Notes: generated by a model not told the origin, from the sequence alone. A stretch of 64,000 nt of DNA from DYKG01 sp964596185 (GCA_964596185.1 CAZQUE010000005.1:1-64000); one strand, 5' to 3'; numbered from the stretch's first letter, positions 53,222 to 62,234 are shown. Numbers and translations: made by a program.

Positions 53222-55141
53222 ATGGGAAAAAGAAATTGGTTCTTGTGTATTTGTCTAATGCTGTTGCTAACAGTAACCACAGGGTATGCCCAGAGTAACG
53301 ACAACAGTAATACGGGCACAGCAGCACAGAATGATTTGACCAGCAGTCAACAAGAAGGCCGCGAAAAGGTTCTCGCCGAGATCAAAGAACGCCGGGCCAA
53401 CATCCAGGAGCTGATCAGACAAGGCGAATTCCGAGAAGCAGAAGTTAAGATTTCTGAGCTTTTCAACGTTATTACTGATGTGCCTGATCAATATCAGCAA
53501 TTAAAAGAAGACATCAGCAAAAATGAAATGTCTGCGCTCTCAAAGGCTATGCAAGAAGAAGCTCAGGGCAATAGCGGACAGACCAATCCCCCGACCAAGA
53601 CCAAAATCGGCATTATTAAACCTGTACTGCCGGTTTATCAGCAGGTAAAAGCCATGCGTGCCGAAATTCAGAAACTGACTCGTCAGCGCAAGTTTGCCGA
53701 AGCCGAAAAACTCGTAGAAAAAGTTAAAAGTGCATTGAAAGACATTCGCGATAAAAAACAATACAGCGCACTCTATGCTGACCTGCATCGTCAGGAAGTC
53801 GTTGCTCTCGAAAATGCCCAGGGGAAATACCAGAGAGCTGCCAACGCCGTGCGTACCGCGATCAAATATAATGAAATCAAAAGCGATGTGCGCCTTCTTC
53901 TAAACACCCAGGAAAAAGTCGGCCTGCAAAAAGAATGGTTCGACATCAGAGAAAACTATGAAAGATCTTTAAGCAAGCTTCTTGATGCCAGAATGCCACT
54001 TCTCAAAGAAAAACTCGCCATTCTGCGCCAGATGGATACCAAAAAACGCCTCAGTGATGAAGAACTCAAGAAACTTCAGTCTCAACTGAAGCAGATCAAC
54101 GGCCGACTTCAGGCGATCAACAAAACCATCACCGAAACCCACCGCAAGTTTGCCGTGCAGCGTGAAAGATTCGATAAAAAAGACATCGTTCTCAATGCTG
54201 AGCAGCAGAAAAAACTGCGCCCGCTGGTCATGGAGCGCAGCGCCAAGCAGGTTCAGAGCTACAAGATGTACAAGGAAATCCATCAGCATCTAACCAATAT
54301 TGCTGAAAACAATGAGATTACCTGGAAAGATCTGAAGGAAAATTTCAGCGAATTCGGCAAGCTGCAGGATGAAATCTGGAGTCTGCGCAAACAGCTCGAT
54401 GTATTGGCACGCAAGGCTCCTTTGACCGAAAAAGACTATGCTCTGGCAAAAATGGTTCGCGCCAGACTCGAAAAAGCTATGGCCAAAGCAGAAAAGCTCA
54501 TGGAAGCCATAGAAGATGCTTTTGTCGACACCAAAACCTTCAACAAGCTCAGCTTGAAAGAAAAGCTGGAATTCGTAAAACTTTTCCGTGAAGTATGGTC
54601 AAAAGATCGCGAATTCAACAATCTCAAGCCAACACTTGAAGACCTTTACAAAAAGATATTCGAACAGCCAATCGTAATCGATGATCCTCAGCCGATTCCC
54701 ATGCCAGAACCAAAACCAGTTAACCAGATTGCCGGAATGGGCATGGTTATCAATGAACGTGGCAATGACGGCGATCATTGGTTTATTCAGTTTGAAGGCA
54801 GATTGTATTACCCGGTTAATTTGCCGGCTAAATACCGCATCAACCAACTAGAAGTGAAATTCTCCGGCGAAGTTACCACCCTAATCGAACCCAATTCCGG
54901 AATCGCGACAGCAACCGATGAAAGACCTACCAGCGACAATGAAACAGGCGTTGACAGCCAAAAAGACATTGCATATCGCTGGTGGCTCAAGTATCCTCGC
55001 CTTTCTCTTACCAGTATTTCAGCTCCGCAACTGCCTGATGAACCTTACGAACGCGGCACTGGAATGGCAACTCCGACCCAGGTTATTGAAGAAAATATCA
55101 ATAATCAGAATCAACCTGCCAACCTGATGAACTCGTTCTAA
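53222..55141 (+). CDS. Large secreted coiled-coil protein
   Basis: 639 residues. Signal peptide (WFLCICLMLLLTVTTGYA) and about 450 residues of charged helix with several heptad-like stretches. Two similar units occur near the start: VLAEIKERRANIQELIRQGEFREAEVKISELF at about 42 and VKAMRAEIQKLTRQRKFAEAEKLVEKVK at about 142, so an internal duplication is likely. A Pro-rich hinge (DDPQPIPMPEPKP) leads to a C-terminal domain with FEGRLYYPVNLPAKYRINQLEVKFSGEV. No family is recognised. A strong AGGAGG lies before the ATG and a strong terminator after the stop, so it ends the transcript. Confidence 0.65.
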   Translation: MGKRNWFLCICLMLLLTVTTGYAQSNDNSNTGTAAQNDLTSSQQEGREKVLAEIKERRANIQELIRQGEFREAEVKISELFNVITDVPDQYQQLKEDISKNEMSALSKAMQEEAQGNSGQTNPPTKTKIGIIKPVLPVYQQVKAMRAEIQKLTRQRKFAEAEKLVEKVKSALKDIRDKKQYSALYADLHRQEVVALENAQGKYQRAANAVRTAIKYNEIKSDVRLLLNTQEKVGLQKEWFDIRENYERSLSKLLDARMPLLKEKLAILRQMDTKKRLSDEELKKLQSQLKQINGRLQAINKTITETHRKFAVQRERFDKKDIVLNAEQQKKLRPLVMERSAKQVQSYKMYKEIHQHLTNIAENNEITWKDLKENFSEFGKLQDEIWSLRKQLDVLARKAPLTEKDYALAKMVRARLEKAMAKAEKLMEAIEDAFVDTKTFNKLSLKEKLEFVKLFREVWSKDREFNNLKPTLEDLYKKIFEQPIVIDDPQPIPMPEPKPVNQIAGMGMVINERGNDGDHWFIQFEGRLYYPVNLPAKYRINQLEVKFSGEVTTLIEPNSGIATATDERPTSDNETGVDSQKDIAYRWWLKYPRLSLTSISAPQLPDEPYERGTGMATPTQVIEENINNQNQPANLMNSF

Positions 55142-55154
55142 CGACAGAAATTTT

Positions 55155-55179
55155 CCGGGGCCGGTCAGGCCCCGGTTTT
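55155..55179 (+). terminator. Rho-independent terminator after the secreted coiled-coil gene
   Basis: CCGGGGCC (55155-55162), loop GGTCA, GGCCCCGG (55168-55175), then TTTT. It separates the coiled-coil gene from the sigma factor gene. Confidence 0.85.
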
Positions 55180-55195
55180 CTGCCGACACCTCTTG

Positions 55196-55795
55196 ATGTC
55201 AAATGACTCTTTAAAAAACGCTGAGCGACAACTGATCAACGATACGCTCAACGGCAATACTTCTTCGTTCCAACCTCTGGTTGAAAAATACTGGGGTCTG
55301 GTTTTCTCAATAATTCAGAAATATGTCAAAAACTCTGAAACAGTGGCCGACCTTAGCCAGGAAGTTTTCTTGATCGCCTATTCACGATTACAACAGTACC
55401 GTCCTGAATTCAATTTTTCGCCATGGCTGTCAAAAATTGCCGTCAATAAAGCACTTGAATTTCTTCGTCGCGAGAAACGTTCTCCAGTCATTGATTTTGA
55501 CCCGGACTTCACTGAGTGTCATCGTTTTGCTCCGGAACAAATTCTCAAACAGCGTGAACTTTTCGATGAATGCCTGGAAAAATTGCCTGCTGAAATGCAG
55601 ATAATTTTCATTCTCAGACACGGACTTGAGTTTTCTTATGATGACATCGCCCACGTTCTTGACCTGCCGGTCGGAACAATTAAAGGATTATTATTTCGAG
55701 TGAGAAACCATTTAAAAAGGATTTTTGAACAGGGTAAAGAGGCCCAGCAAATTACCGACATGGTTTTTTCAGGAAAAGAATGCCATGAAGAATAA
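55196..55795 (+). CDS. ECF-type RNA polymerase sigma factor
   Basis: 199 residues with region 2 (about 20-90: FQPLVEKYWGLVFSIIQKYVKNSETVADLSQEVFLIAYSRL) and region 4 (about 125-180: LPAEMQIIFILRHGLEFSYDDIAHVLDLPVGTIKGLLFRVRNHLK), and no region 3, as in extracytoplasmic-function sigma factors. ATG at 55196 is used; a TTG directly before it is possible. The downstream gene overlaps by 11 bp and encodes a cysteine/histidine zinc anti-sigma domain fused to a FecR-like domain, so the two form a sensory pair. Confidence 0.92.
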   Translation: MSNDSLKNAERQLINDTLNGNTSSFQPLVEKYWGLVFSIIQKYVKNSETVADLSQEVFLIAYSRLQQYRPEFNFSPWLSKIAVNKALEFLRREKRSPVIDFDPDFTECHRFAPEQILKQRELFDECLEKLPAEMQIIFILRHGLEFSYDDIAHVLDLPVGTIKGLLFRVRNHLKRIFEQGKEAQQITDMVFSGKECHEE

Positions 55796-56753
55796 ATGCC
55801 TGGAATCTGGTCAATTACAAGATTATCTTGATCATAATCTTTCAGCCAAACAGCAGAAAGATTGCGAACAACATCTCAAGGACTGTGCGGACTGCCGCCA
55901 GGAACTTGAAGCATTTACCAGACTGTATCAGGTTTCAGCCGAGCATTCTGTCAGGCAAATTTCGGCAAAAGCCTCCTCAAGACAGATTGAGTCGGTGATG
56001 AACAGAATCACACAACAAAATAAAAAACCTCAAAAATCTGAGAAAATCAATCTCGGCGATATTTTCTCAGGTAATGTTAAATGGTTATTTGCTCCGGTTT
56101 TTGTGGTTGTTTCGCTATTGATTATAGTTCTTATCAATAAACCAGAGCAAAAAAATACTTACAAACCATCAACCACACGATTCAGTCTTGAGTCAAACGT
56201 CGTCGAAACTGTTTTCGATCCAGGCGTCATGCTCAGAGTGGGCAGCGATAAGCAACTAAAGCTTTCAGAATTTAACAAAGTACCGGTTGGTAAGGCAGTG
56301 CAACTTCCCAAGGATGCAATGATAATCGTCAGAATAGCTGACAGTCAGATTAAGTTAAGTGAAGAAGCCATGTTCGGCTTTAGCAAAAAAGAGATGAAAC
56401 TTGCAGCCGGCAATGCGACTATTGAATTGAAAAACCCGCATCCAGGCTTCATAGTAAAAATGCCGTTTGCTGAAGTCTCCCCGTTGGGCACGAAATTTTC
56501 GCTAGAAGTGAATAAACATTTCATTAAAATTCAACTTGAAGAAGGGCAATTGGCAATTGCCGGCAGAACAGGCATAAAAAGAATTCTATCTCAACCCGGA
56601 CACATTTTTGTTAGCCCCAAAGGGCAGTTCAGCGATCAGGTTCCTCAAATAGACACAACGATTCCAGTCATGCCAAATGAGCTAAAAGATGGACATAACG
56701 CTCATACGCCTGGAGACGATGGGTCGCCACAACGCATTCTTGATTCTTTCTAA
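55785..56753 (+). CDS. Zinc-binding anti-sigma factor fused to a FecR-like domain
   Basis: 322 residues. The N-terminal zinc anti-sigma motif CEQHLKDCADCRQELEAF (H-x3-C-x2-C) should hold the upstream sigma factor inactive in the cytoplasm. A membrane helix follows (about 98-117: WLFAPVFVVVSLLIIVLINK). The outer part (about 150-300) has the beta-helical FecR pattern (VETVFDPGVMLRVG, PVGKAVQLPKDAMIIVRIADSQIKLSEEAMFGF, VSPLGTKFSL). It starts inside the sigma factor gene (11-bp overlap). The signal perceived outside is unknown. Confidence 0.85.
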   Translation: MKNKCLESGQLQDYLDHNLSAKQQKDCEQHLKDCADCRQELEAFTRLYQVSAEHSVRQISAKASSRQIESVMNRITQQNKKPQKSEKINLGDIFSGNVKWLFAPVFVVVSLLIIVLINKPEQKNTYKPSTTRFSLESNVVETVFDPGVMLRVGSDKQLKLSEFNKVPVGKAVQLPKDAMIIVRIADSQIKLSEEAMFGFSKKEMKLAAGNATIELKNPHPGFIVKMPFAEVSPLGTKFSLEVNKHFIKIQLEEGQLAIAGRTGIKRILSQPGHIFVSPKGQFSDQVPQIDTTIPVMPNELKDGHNAHTPGDDGSPQRILDSF

Positions 56754-56787
56754 AAAAAGAAAAGCCCGCGGGATTTCACCCATGGGC
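56754..56787 (-). terminator. Rho-independent terminator of the PHA operon
   Basis: On the minus strand GCCC-AT-GGG, loop TGAAAT, CCC-GC-GGGC, then TTTTCTTTTTTT (56764-56787 with the T tract at 56754-56763). It lies about 60 bases beyond the thiolase stop codon. Confidence 0.75.
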
Positions 56788-56844
56788 CCGGAAGGTCTGC
56801 GAGACTTACCACAGTCCCGCAGAGGCAAGGAAAGGAATCAAGCC

Positions 56845-58023
56845 TTAGATACGTTCAATGGCCACAGCCACGCCCATACCACCGCCTACACAGAGGGTAG
56901 CAAGGCCTTTTTTGAGGTCAGAACGCATCAATTCATACAACAGTGTTACGAGAATGCGAGCCCCGGAGGCTCCGATGGGATGTCCGAGTGCAATCGCTCC
57001 ACCGTTGACATTGGTCTTAGTTTTATCGAGTCCAAGCTCACGAATAACTGCCAGTGACTGAACGGCAAAAGCTTCATTGGCTTCAACGCGATCAAGATCT
57101 TCTACTTTCCAGCCGGCTTTTTCAAGAGCCTTTCTGGTGGCATTTACTGGGCCAAGGCCCATTCTGCTTGGGTTAAGGGCTGTTGTTGCATGAGCAACAA
57201 TTTTTGCCAGAGGTTTAAGATTGTTCTTTTTAACGAAATCGGCCGAAGCAATCACCAGCGCAGCAGCGCCGTCATTGATACCAGAAGCATTGCCGGCAGT
57301 GACAGAACCGTCTTTTTTGAAGGCCGGGCGAAGCTTGGCAAGGGTTTCTACTGTTGTCCCAGGGCGGAAATGCTCATCTTTTTTGAACTGAATCGGATCG
57401 CCTTTTCGCTGAGGAATTTCAACCGTAACGATTTCTTTTTCAAAGTTGCCTTTTTCCCAGGCTTCGGTAGTGCGTTTAACACTTTCAGCGGCGTAAGCAT
57501 CCTGTTCATCGCGGGAAATTTTGAATTCATCGGCCAACCATTCCGCGGTCATACCCATGTGCTCACCGGAAAAAACGTCGGTAAGGCCGTCCACAAGCAT
57601 TGAATCACGGGTAGTTACATGGCCTAGCGCAGTGCCATTGCGAAGGTCGGTGAGGTGAGGAGACTGGCTCATGCTTTCCATGCCGCCGGCGACGATACAA
57701 TCGGCATTACCAGCAAGAATAGCATCAACTGCGAGACCGACGGTCTTGAGTCCAGAGCCGCAAAGCTGATTGATTGCCCATGCCGGAACATTTTCCGGAA
57801 TTCCGGCACCGATAGCTGCCTGACGACCGGGACCCTGGCCCTGCCCTGCCTGAAGAACGCAACCCATGATTACTTCTTCAACCTGTTCAGGTTTAACACC
57901 AGCGCGGTTCAAAGCTTCCTTTATGGCAATACTGCCCAGTTTATGTGCCGGAACAGCCTTCAAAGTTCCCATCAGCCCGCCAATCGCTGTTCTTGTTGCT
58001 CCAAGAATATAGACTTCAGTCAT
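56845..58023 (-). CDS. phaA: Acetyl-CoA C-acetyltransferase (beta-ketothiolase)
   Basis: 392 residues, standard for biosynthetic thiolases. It condenses two acetyl-CoA to acetoacetyl-CoA, the first step of PHB formation (or runs in reverse). The nucleophilic Cys is in INQLCGSGLK, the His in NVNGGAIALGHPIGASGA, and the second Cys in CVGGGMGVA, all conserved. AAGGAG lies eight bases before the ATG. As the last gene of the minus-strand PHA operon it feeds the reductase encoded upstream in the same transcript. Confidence 0.95.
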   Translation of the reverse strand: MTEVYILGATRTAIGGLMGTLKAVPAHKLGSIAIKEALNRAGVKPEQVEEVIMGCVLQAGQGQGPGRQAAIGAGIPENVPAWAINQLCGSGLKTVGLAVDAILAGNADCIVAGGMESMSQSPHLTDLRNGTALGHVTTRDSMLVDGLTDVFSGEHMGMTAEWLADEFKISRDEQDAYAAESVKRTTEAWEKGNFEKEIVTVEIPQRKGDPIQFKKDEHFRPGTTVETLAKLRPAFKKDGSVTAGNASGINDGAAALVIASADFVKKNNLKPLAKIVAHATTALNPSRMGLGPVNATRKALEKAGWKVEDLDRVEANEAFAVQSLAVIRELGLDKTKTNVNGGAIALGHPIGASGARILVTLLYELMRSDLKKGLATLCVGGGMGVAVAIERI

Positions 58024-58035
58024 TTCATTTTCTCC

Positions 58036-59100
58036 TTATAATTTTCTGGTTAAAAATTCGTTGATAATGCGGTAACTTTCGATCCGCACCGGATGAGCCG
58101 CGATAACCGAGACATGCCCGGCCGGCATAACATGATATTCAAGCTTCTTGCTTTTGGCGCATTTTGCGCCATTGATCGCTCTGGCAGCCCGTTCATTGAA
58201 CACATGGTCGTCACGGGCAACCAGACTCAACGTCGGCACATCGATATCTTCGACGCCGACCGGCAACCCGTCGATAACGAAGTTGCCTTTGTAGAACCGA
58301 TTTTCCTGATAAAAATCCTTAATCAGTTCTATAAATGCTTTCTTGGCAAAGCAAACATTATCGCTACCCCAGATATCCAAGGCTTCCCAGATGGTTTTAA
58401 AACCCGGCATATCAAAATTTTCCAGCAGCTTTCTATATTTACCCAATTGACTTTTTACATCGAGTAGAGGAAACGAAGCATGAAAGAATTCAGCAGGAAC
58501 GATTCCCTGGAAAGGCGAAGTCATTTTTTCAACATCGAAGCCATCAGTAGCAGTCCATTGAGCCAGCAGGCCGGAATCTTCGAGATCAAGTGGCGCAGTC
58601 AGCAAAAACAGCCTTGCTACGTCTTTTTTCAATTCCGGATGAGCGGCATAGAGAGCTGCCATCAGCCCACCAATACACTGACCTGCCAGCTGCACCTTTT
58701 CAACACCGGCAATTCTTTTTACCTGGCGAACGGCGCGTCTGACCCATTTACTTACATAATGATCGAAACCGCAATTGCCCATTCCGGCATCAGGTGTGCC
58801 CCAGTCGACGATGAAGACATCGAGGCCTGCGTCTTTCATTGCTTCGAGCAAAGAATGACCCGGCAACAGATCCATGATGTAGTTGCGATTGATCAAAGAT
58901 GGAATCATGAGAACCGGCAAATGCTTCGATTTGCCTGCTGGCTGACAACGATAAAGAGTCCATGAGGCCTGGTGAAAAACCGGCGCTTTTTCAGTCGGTT
59001 CCATTCCCAGTCGTTTGCGATCGCCCTCGGTATATTGCTTCAACACCGACTTTGAAAGCATTTCACGATAGCCTTCCGGTAATTCCTTGTTTTCTTTCAC
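58036..59100 (-). CDS. phaC: Class III-type PHA synthase subunit PhaC (copy 1)
   Basis: 354 residues, the length of class III PhaC. It joins hydroxyacyl-CoA units into polyhydroxyalkanoate at the granule surface. The lipase-box-like active site is GQCIGG (Cys142), with the Asp in RDDHVF and the His in AGHVSV forming the triad. The opening PVLMIPSLINRNYIMDL and DVFIVDWGTP blocks are family-typical. GTG start with AAAGGA upstream. A second, clearly diverged PhaC (59535-60560) is in the same operon with a PhaE-like gene between them. Confidence 0.92.
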   Translation of the reverse strand: MKENKELPEGYREMLSKSVLKQYTEGDRKRLGMEPTEKAPVFHQASWTLYRCQPAGKSKHLPVLMIPSLINRNYIMDLLPGHSLLEAMKDAGLDVFIVDWGTPDAGMGNCGFDHYVSKWVRRAVRQVKRIAGVEKVQLAGQCIGGLMAALYAAHPELKKDVARLFLLTAPLDLEDSGLLAQWTATDGFDVEKMTSPFQGIVPAEFFHASFPLLDVKSQLGKYRKLLENFDMPGFKTIWEALDIWGSDNVCFAKKAFIELIKDFYQENRFYKGNFVIDGLPVGVEDIDVPTLSLVARDDHVFNERAARAINGAKCAKSKKLEYHVMPAGHVSVIAAHPVRIESYRIINEFLTRKL

Positions 59101-59143
59101 GGTTGTTCCTTTTCCTGTTTTTTTCTAATATTAAAACAAACGC

Positions 59144-59521
59144 TTATTTTTTGGCAGCTTTAATTTTAGCAGGTTTTTCAGAAGCTCCCTTTTTTTCAGC
59201 TGCAGGTGCCTTTTGCTCGCCCTTTGCCTGTGTTTCGACATAGTCTTCAAAGCGCTCACTCAAGTCGATAAGCCGTTCTTCGATGTCGGTAAGCTTCTGC
59301 AGAACCTTTACCATTTCGGTGCGTGAAGGCAGATTCATAGCGGCCATCTGTTCATCGATAAATTTAGAATACATTGCCTTACCGGTCATGGTTGCAGCAA
59401 TCGATTTTGACATTTCGGCAATAAATTTTTCATTATGGACCAGCTTTTCAAGGTGCTCACCCATTAGCTTTTCCCAGTTTTCAGTCCATTGTTTCATCAT
59501 ATCTTCGCCCATTGTAAACAT
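59144..59521 (-). CDS. PhaE-like subunit or granule-associated helical protein
   Basis: 125 residues, all-helical. The stretch MNLPSRTEMVKVLQKLTDIEERLIDLSE resembles the conserved C-terminal part of PhaE/PhaR partner subunits of class III/IV PHA synthases (a short LNLPTR-type motif followed by a coiled coil). The last 30 residues are Ala/Lys-rich, like phasin tails. It lies directly between two phaC genes, fitting a synthase-partner role. It is much shorter than classical PhaE (about 360), closer to PhaR. Confidence 0.72.
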   Translation of the reverse strand: MFTMGEDMMKQWTENWEKLMGEHLEKLVHNEKFIAEMSKSIAATMTGKAMYSKFIDEQMAAMNLPSRTEMVKVLQKLTDIEERLIDLSERFEDYVETQAKGEQKAPAAEKKGASEKPAKIKAAKK

Positions 59522-59534
59522 GCTATTATTCCTT

Positions 59535-60560
59535 TCAATTCATTATAAAATCAATAACGCTCTGACAGGCATCCTTGCCATGTCTGCCCGTGGTGATTCC
59601 TACGTGACCGGAAGGTATGGTTACCTGCTTAACCGGACCATGATCGGTCTCTGGCAACATGGTAGTTGGCACCGGAGCGATATGATCTTTAGAAGCATTA
59701 AGAATCAGGGTTCTGGCTTTACGTAGTGCCGGATCGACAACTTTTCCATCAGCAGTAGCCAATCGGCCCTGACTTAAGAGATTGTCCTGATACAGGTCTG
59801 TCAGAAGTTCGTAATAAGCCTTGGCTGGAAAATCAACCGGGTCTGCCACCCAGCGTTCCATAGCATTAAACAGCTTTTTAAAACTTTCGCTTTCACATTT
59901 CTGATGAAACATCTTGGTTTTCTGATAGACTCCCAGAGGTTGAATGAACTGAAACGAAAAAGCCAGAAGCCAGCCCGGCATTTTTTCCATACTAGCAGAA
60001 AATTCTTCAACCGGAAATGTATTTGCATAATTGCCAAGAATCCCTGATTGGTCAAAGTCGAGAGGAGCGGTCAGAAGAATGAGATGATCGACGAGTTCAG
60101 GTTCGAGACAACTGAAAGCGTAGGCCATGGTGCCACCAATACAATAACCAAGCATATCCACCTTGCCAGAACCGGTTACTTTTCTGATCTGGCGAATGGC
60201 ACGTTTGATCGTCTTGTGATAATAATGGCTCAGTGGCATGTGTCCAACTTCTGTACCGGGATAACCCCAGTCGAGAATAAAGGTTGGGCGCTTTTGTGCA
60301 AGTTGTCTGATGTAACTGGTTTCTTCGGTAACGTCGAGAATATACCAGCGATTGATCAATGAAGGAATGATCAGCATCGGGGTTCCCTGAACCTCGTCCG
60401 GGCTTTCGAATTTCAATAACGAAACGTTACCGGCACGCCAGATCTCTTCGCGTGGAGTTACGCCGCGGGGATATTCACCCCAATTTTCTGCGGTTTTGCG
60501 CATAAAGTGTTCAGTAACTGCGTCCATGTGCTGGACAAGTGTGTCTAGGCTTCCGATCAT
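59535..60560 (-). CDS. phaC: Class III-type PHA synthase subunit PhaC (copy 2)
   Basis: 341 residues. The active site is GYCIGG (Cys140), the Asp lies in ASKDHI and the His in PSGHVGITTG. Shared opening blocks with copy 1 are PMLIIPSLINRWYILD and TFILDWGYP, yet the two differ over most of their length, so they are old paralogs rather than a recent copy. Having two PhaC chains raises the chance of a mixed synthase or of different monomer preference. The start ATG has GGAGGG upstream. Confidence 0.92.
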   Translation of the reverse strand: MIGSLDTLVQHMDAVTEHFMRKTAENWGEYPRGVTPREEIWRAGNVSLLKFESPDEVQGTPMLIIPSLINRWYILDVTEETSYIRQLAQKRPTFILDWGYPGTEVGHMPLSHYYHKTIKRAIRQIRKVTGSGKVDMLGYCIGGTMAYAFSCLEPELVDHLILLTAPLDFDQSGILGNYANTFPVEEFSASMEKMPGWLLAFSFQFIQPLGVYQKTKMFHQKCESESFKKLFNAMERWVADPVDFPAKAYYELLTDLYQDNLLSQGRLATADGKVVDPALRKARTLILNASKDHIAPVPTTMLPETDHGPVKQVTIPSGHVGITTGRHGKDACQSVIDFIMN

Positions 60561-60582
60561 TCTTCCGACCCTCCAGTCTGAA

Positions 60583-61332
60583 TTAAAGTTTCAATCCACC
60601 GTCGATACCGATAACCTGACCGGTAATGTAAGAGCTTTCATCGCTGCAAAGGAACAGGTAGAGTTGGGCAACTTCTTCAGGCTGACCAAGTCTCTGCATC
60701 GGAGTTTTTTCTTCGAGCATTTTAATGACCTTTTCAGGAACCGTAGCAAGCATTTCAGTCATGGTATAACCGGGAGCGACCGCGTTAACTCTTACGCCTT
60801 TGCGGCCGAGTTCGCGCATCCAGGTGTAAGTCATGCCGATAACCCCAGCTTTAGCAGCTGAATAGTTAGTCTGGCCAAAATTGCCCTGTACACCCACGAT
60901 TGAAGTTGTGTTAACAATCGAACCGGATTTCTGTTCAACCATTTTTCTGGCAACAGCCTGGCTCATCAGAAAAACGCCCTTGAGATTAACTTTGATGACG
61001 CGGTCAAAAGCTTCTTCGGTCATTTTTATCAACTGAGCATCAGCAGTGATGCCGGCATTATTTACCAGACAGTCGATTTTGCCATGGGCGGCATAAATTT
61101 CTTCAACAACTTTTTCGACATCGGCAGCGCATGAGACGTCAAGCTTTTTGCCGATAATCTTGCCAGTGCTGCCTTCTGCGAGTTTTTCTTCGCCGACAGC
61201 TGCCAGAGCCTTGTCGCTAATATCAAGGGCGTAAACGATCGCTCCTTCTTCAGCAAAAAGCTTGGAGGCCTTTAGTCCGATGCCTGCGGCACCACCGGTT
61301 ATAAGTGCTACTTTTCCATTCATTCTGTTCAT
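60583..61332 (-). CDS. phaB: Acetoacetyl-CoA reductase, short-chain dehydrogenase
   Basis: 249 residues of the FabG/PhaB short-chain dehydrogenase family. The nucleotide site is TGGAAGIG, NNAG follows, and the catalytic Ser/Tyr/Lys lie in NTTSIVG and YSAAKAG. It should reduce acetoacetyl-CoA to (R)-3-hydroxybutyryl-CoA; the PHA operon context favours PhaB over FabG. The ATG at 61332 follows AGGAG at six bases. Because the nucleotide preference (NADPH or NADH) depends on residues not diagnostic here, I leave it open. Confidence 0.9.
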   Translation of the reverse strand: MNRMNGKVALITGGAAGIGLKASKLFAEEGAIVYALDISDKALAAVGEEKLAEGSTGKIIGKKLDVSCAADVEKVVEEIYAAHGKIDCLVNNAGITADAQLIKMTEEAFDRVIKVNLKGVFLMSQAVARKMVEQKSGSIVNTTSIVGVQGNFGQTNYSAAKAGVIGMTYTWMRELGRKGVRVNAVAPGYTMTEMLATVPEKVIKMLEEKTPMQRLGQPEEVAQLYLFLCSDESSYITGQVIGIDGGLKL

Positions 61333-61447
61333 ATCATTCTCCTGTTTTGCACAGGCGGCGATCTGCTTTTTCAGACCGCCGCCCGCATCTGGTTGGTTTA
61401 ATTTTTCAGTTGAGTGGCGCCGACTCTGGCGTCGAGACAAGAATCAA

Positions 61448-61762
61448 TTACTTTTCAGCAGTTTTTTCTTTGGGCTGAATAGCTTTGATTGTTTCTTCAT
61501 AAACTTTCTGATAACGATTGTTGAATTTTTCGATATTTTCGCGGAAAAGGCTGCGAAGTTCTTCGTTGGTATTGGCAGTGTTGTTCCATGCTTCGTGCAT
61601 GAATTCTACGTTGCGGTTCATGTGGTCGAAGAAAAGTTCCATGCTCTTTTTGGTATAACCACTGGTCTGATCCATAGAAGCTCTCCAGAATTTGTTCATA
61701 ACCTGGAAATTGTCTTTCATAAGCTGTGCATATTCGTTTGAAAATTCCATCCACTTGTTCAT
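61448..61762 (-). CDS. Phasin-like granule protein
   Basis: 104 residues, fully helical and amphipathic (MNKWMEFSNEYAQLMKDNFQVMNKFW, FFDHMNRNVEFMHEAW). Size and pattern resemble phasins, which coat PHA granules. It is the first gene of the PHA operon and its ATG follows AGGAG at seven bases. The gap of 115 bases to phaB holds no clear terminator. A strong promoter with two direct repeats lies just upstream. Confidence 0.75.
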   Translation of the reverse strand: MNKWMEFSNEYAQLMKDNFQVMNKFWRASMDQTSGYTKKSMELFFDHMNRNVEFMHEAWNNTANTNEELRSLFRENIEKFNNRYQKVYEETIKAIQPKEKTAEK

Positions 61763-61807
61763 TTTGAAACTCCTTTGAAGTTTTAGGTTTTGAGTTTTTA
61801 AAAACTC

Positions 61808-61854
61808 TTGCTGCATTGCAAGATTATTATCGTCATTTTGCTGCAAAGTGTCAA
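61808..61854 (-). promoter_or_regulatory. Main promoter of the PHA operon with two TGCAGCAA repeats
   Basis: On the minus strand TTGACA (61849-61854), a 17-bp spacer and GATAAT (61826-61831). One TGCAGCAA lies in the spacer (61838-61845) and an identical one lies just past the expected start point (61808-61815), exactly 30 bp away. Repeats overlapping a promoter in this way are typical operator sites, for example of PhaR-type repressors. Confidence 0.75.
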
Positions 61855-61862
61855 GACTTTTT

Positions 61863-62187
61863 TTTATTTTTTTTATTTTCACATCAACATCGCCTTTTCA
61901 AAAGGGGTTTTATCACTTTTGCACTTGCACGACAAATGCAAATTCTCGCAATTTCGACGGAATTTTCAGCCAGACCCAACTGCCAAGCCATAACAAACCA
62001 GGAACACACTTGGCAATGGCGAAATTAATGAATCTAAGGAGGCAATCTTTTAAGGCTATTTCCAGGAAAAGCACGCCGCCAATGATATATACAAAGCAAA
62101 CAATCTCTCGCCGCGATGCAATATATTGCGTCGTCGCAGCAAAAGCTTTCTTTCAGAAAGCCTTTTTCAACAGACTAAAAGCAAAGA
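61863..62187. other. Intergenic stretch upstream of the PHA promoter
   Basis: No supported gene. It contains several TGCA-rich words on the plus strand (TTGCACTTGCACGACAAATGCAAATTCTCGCAA, seen as pieces near 61919-61952) and a perfect 12-bp palindrome GCAATATATTGC (62118-62129). Open frames here on the plus strand lack start sites and family patterns. Confidence 0.5.
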
Positions 62188-62222
62188 CCGGTCAATCCAC
62201 CAACTTTGGCAATTGTGACCGG
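62188..62222 (-). terminator. Candidate terminator after the TerB-like gene
   Basis: CCGGTCA (62188-62194) pairs with TGACCGG (62216-62222) across 21 bases; on the minus strand a T-rich tail (TCTTTGCTTTT) follows. It is about 60 bases past the TerB-like stop codon. Confidence 0.4.
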
Positions 62223-62234
62223 CCTGTGAGATTT

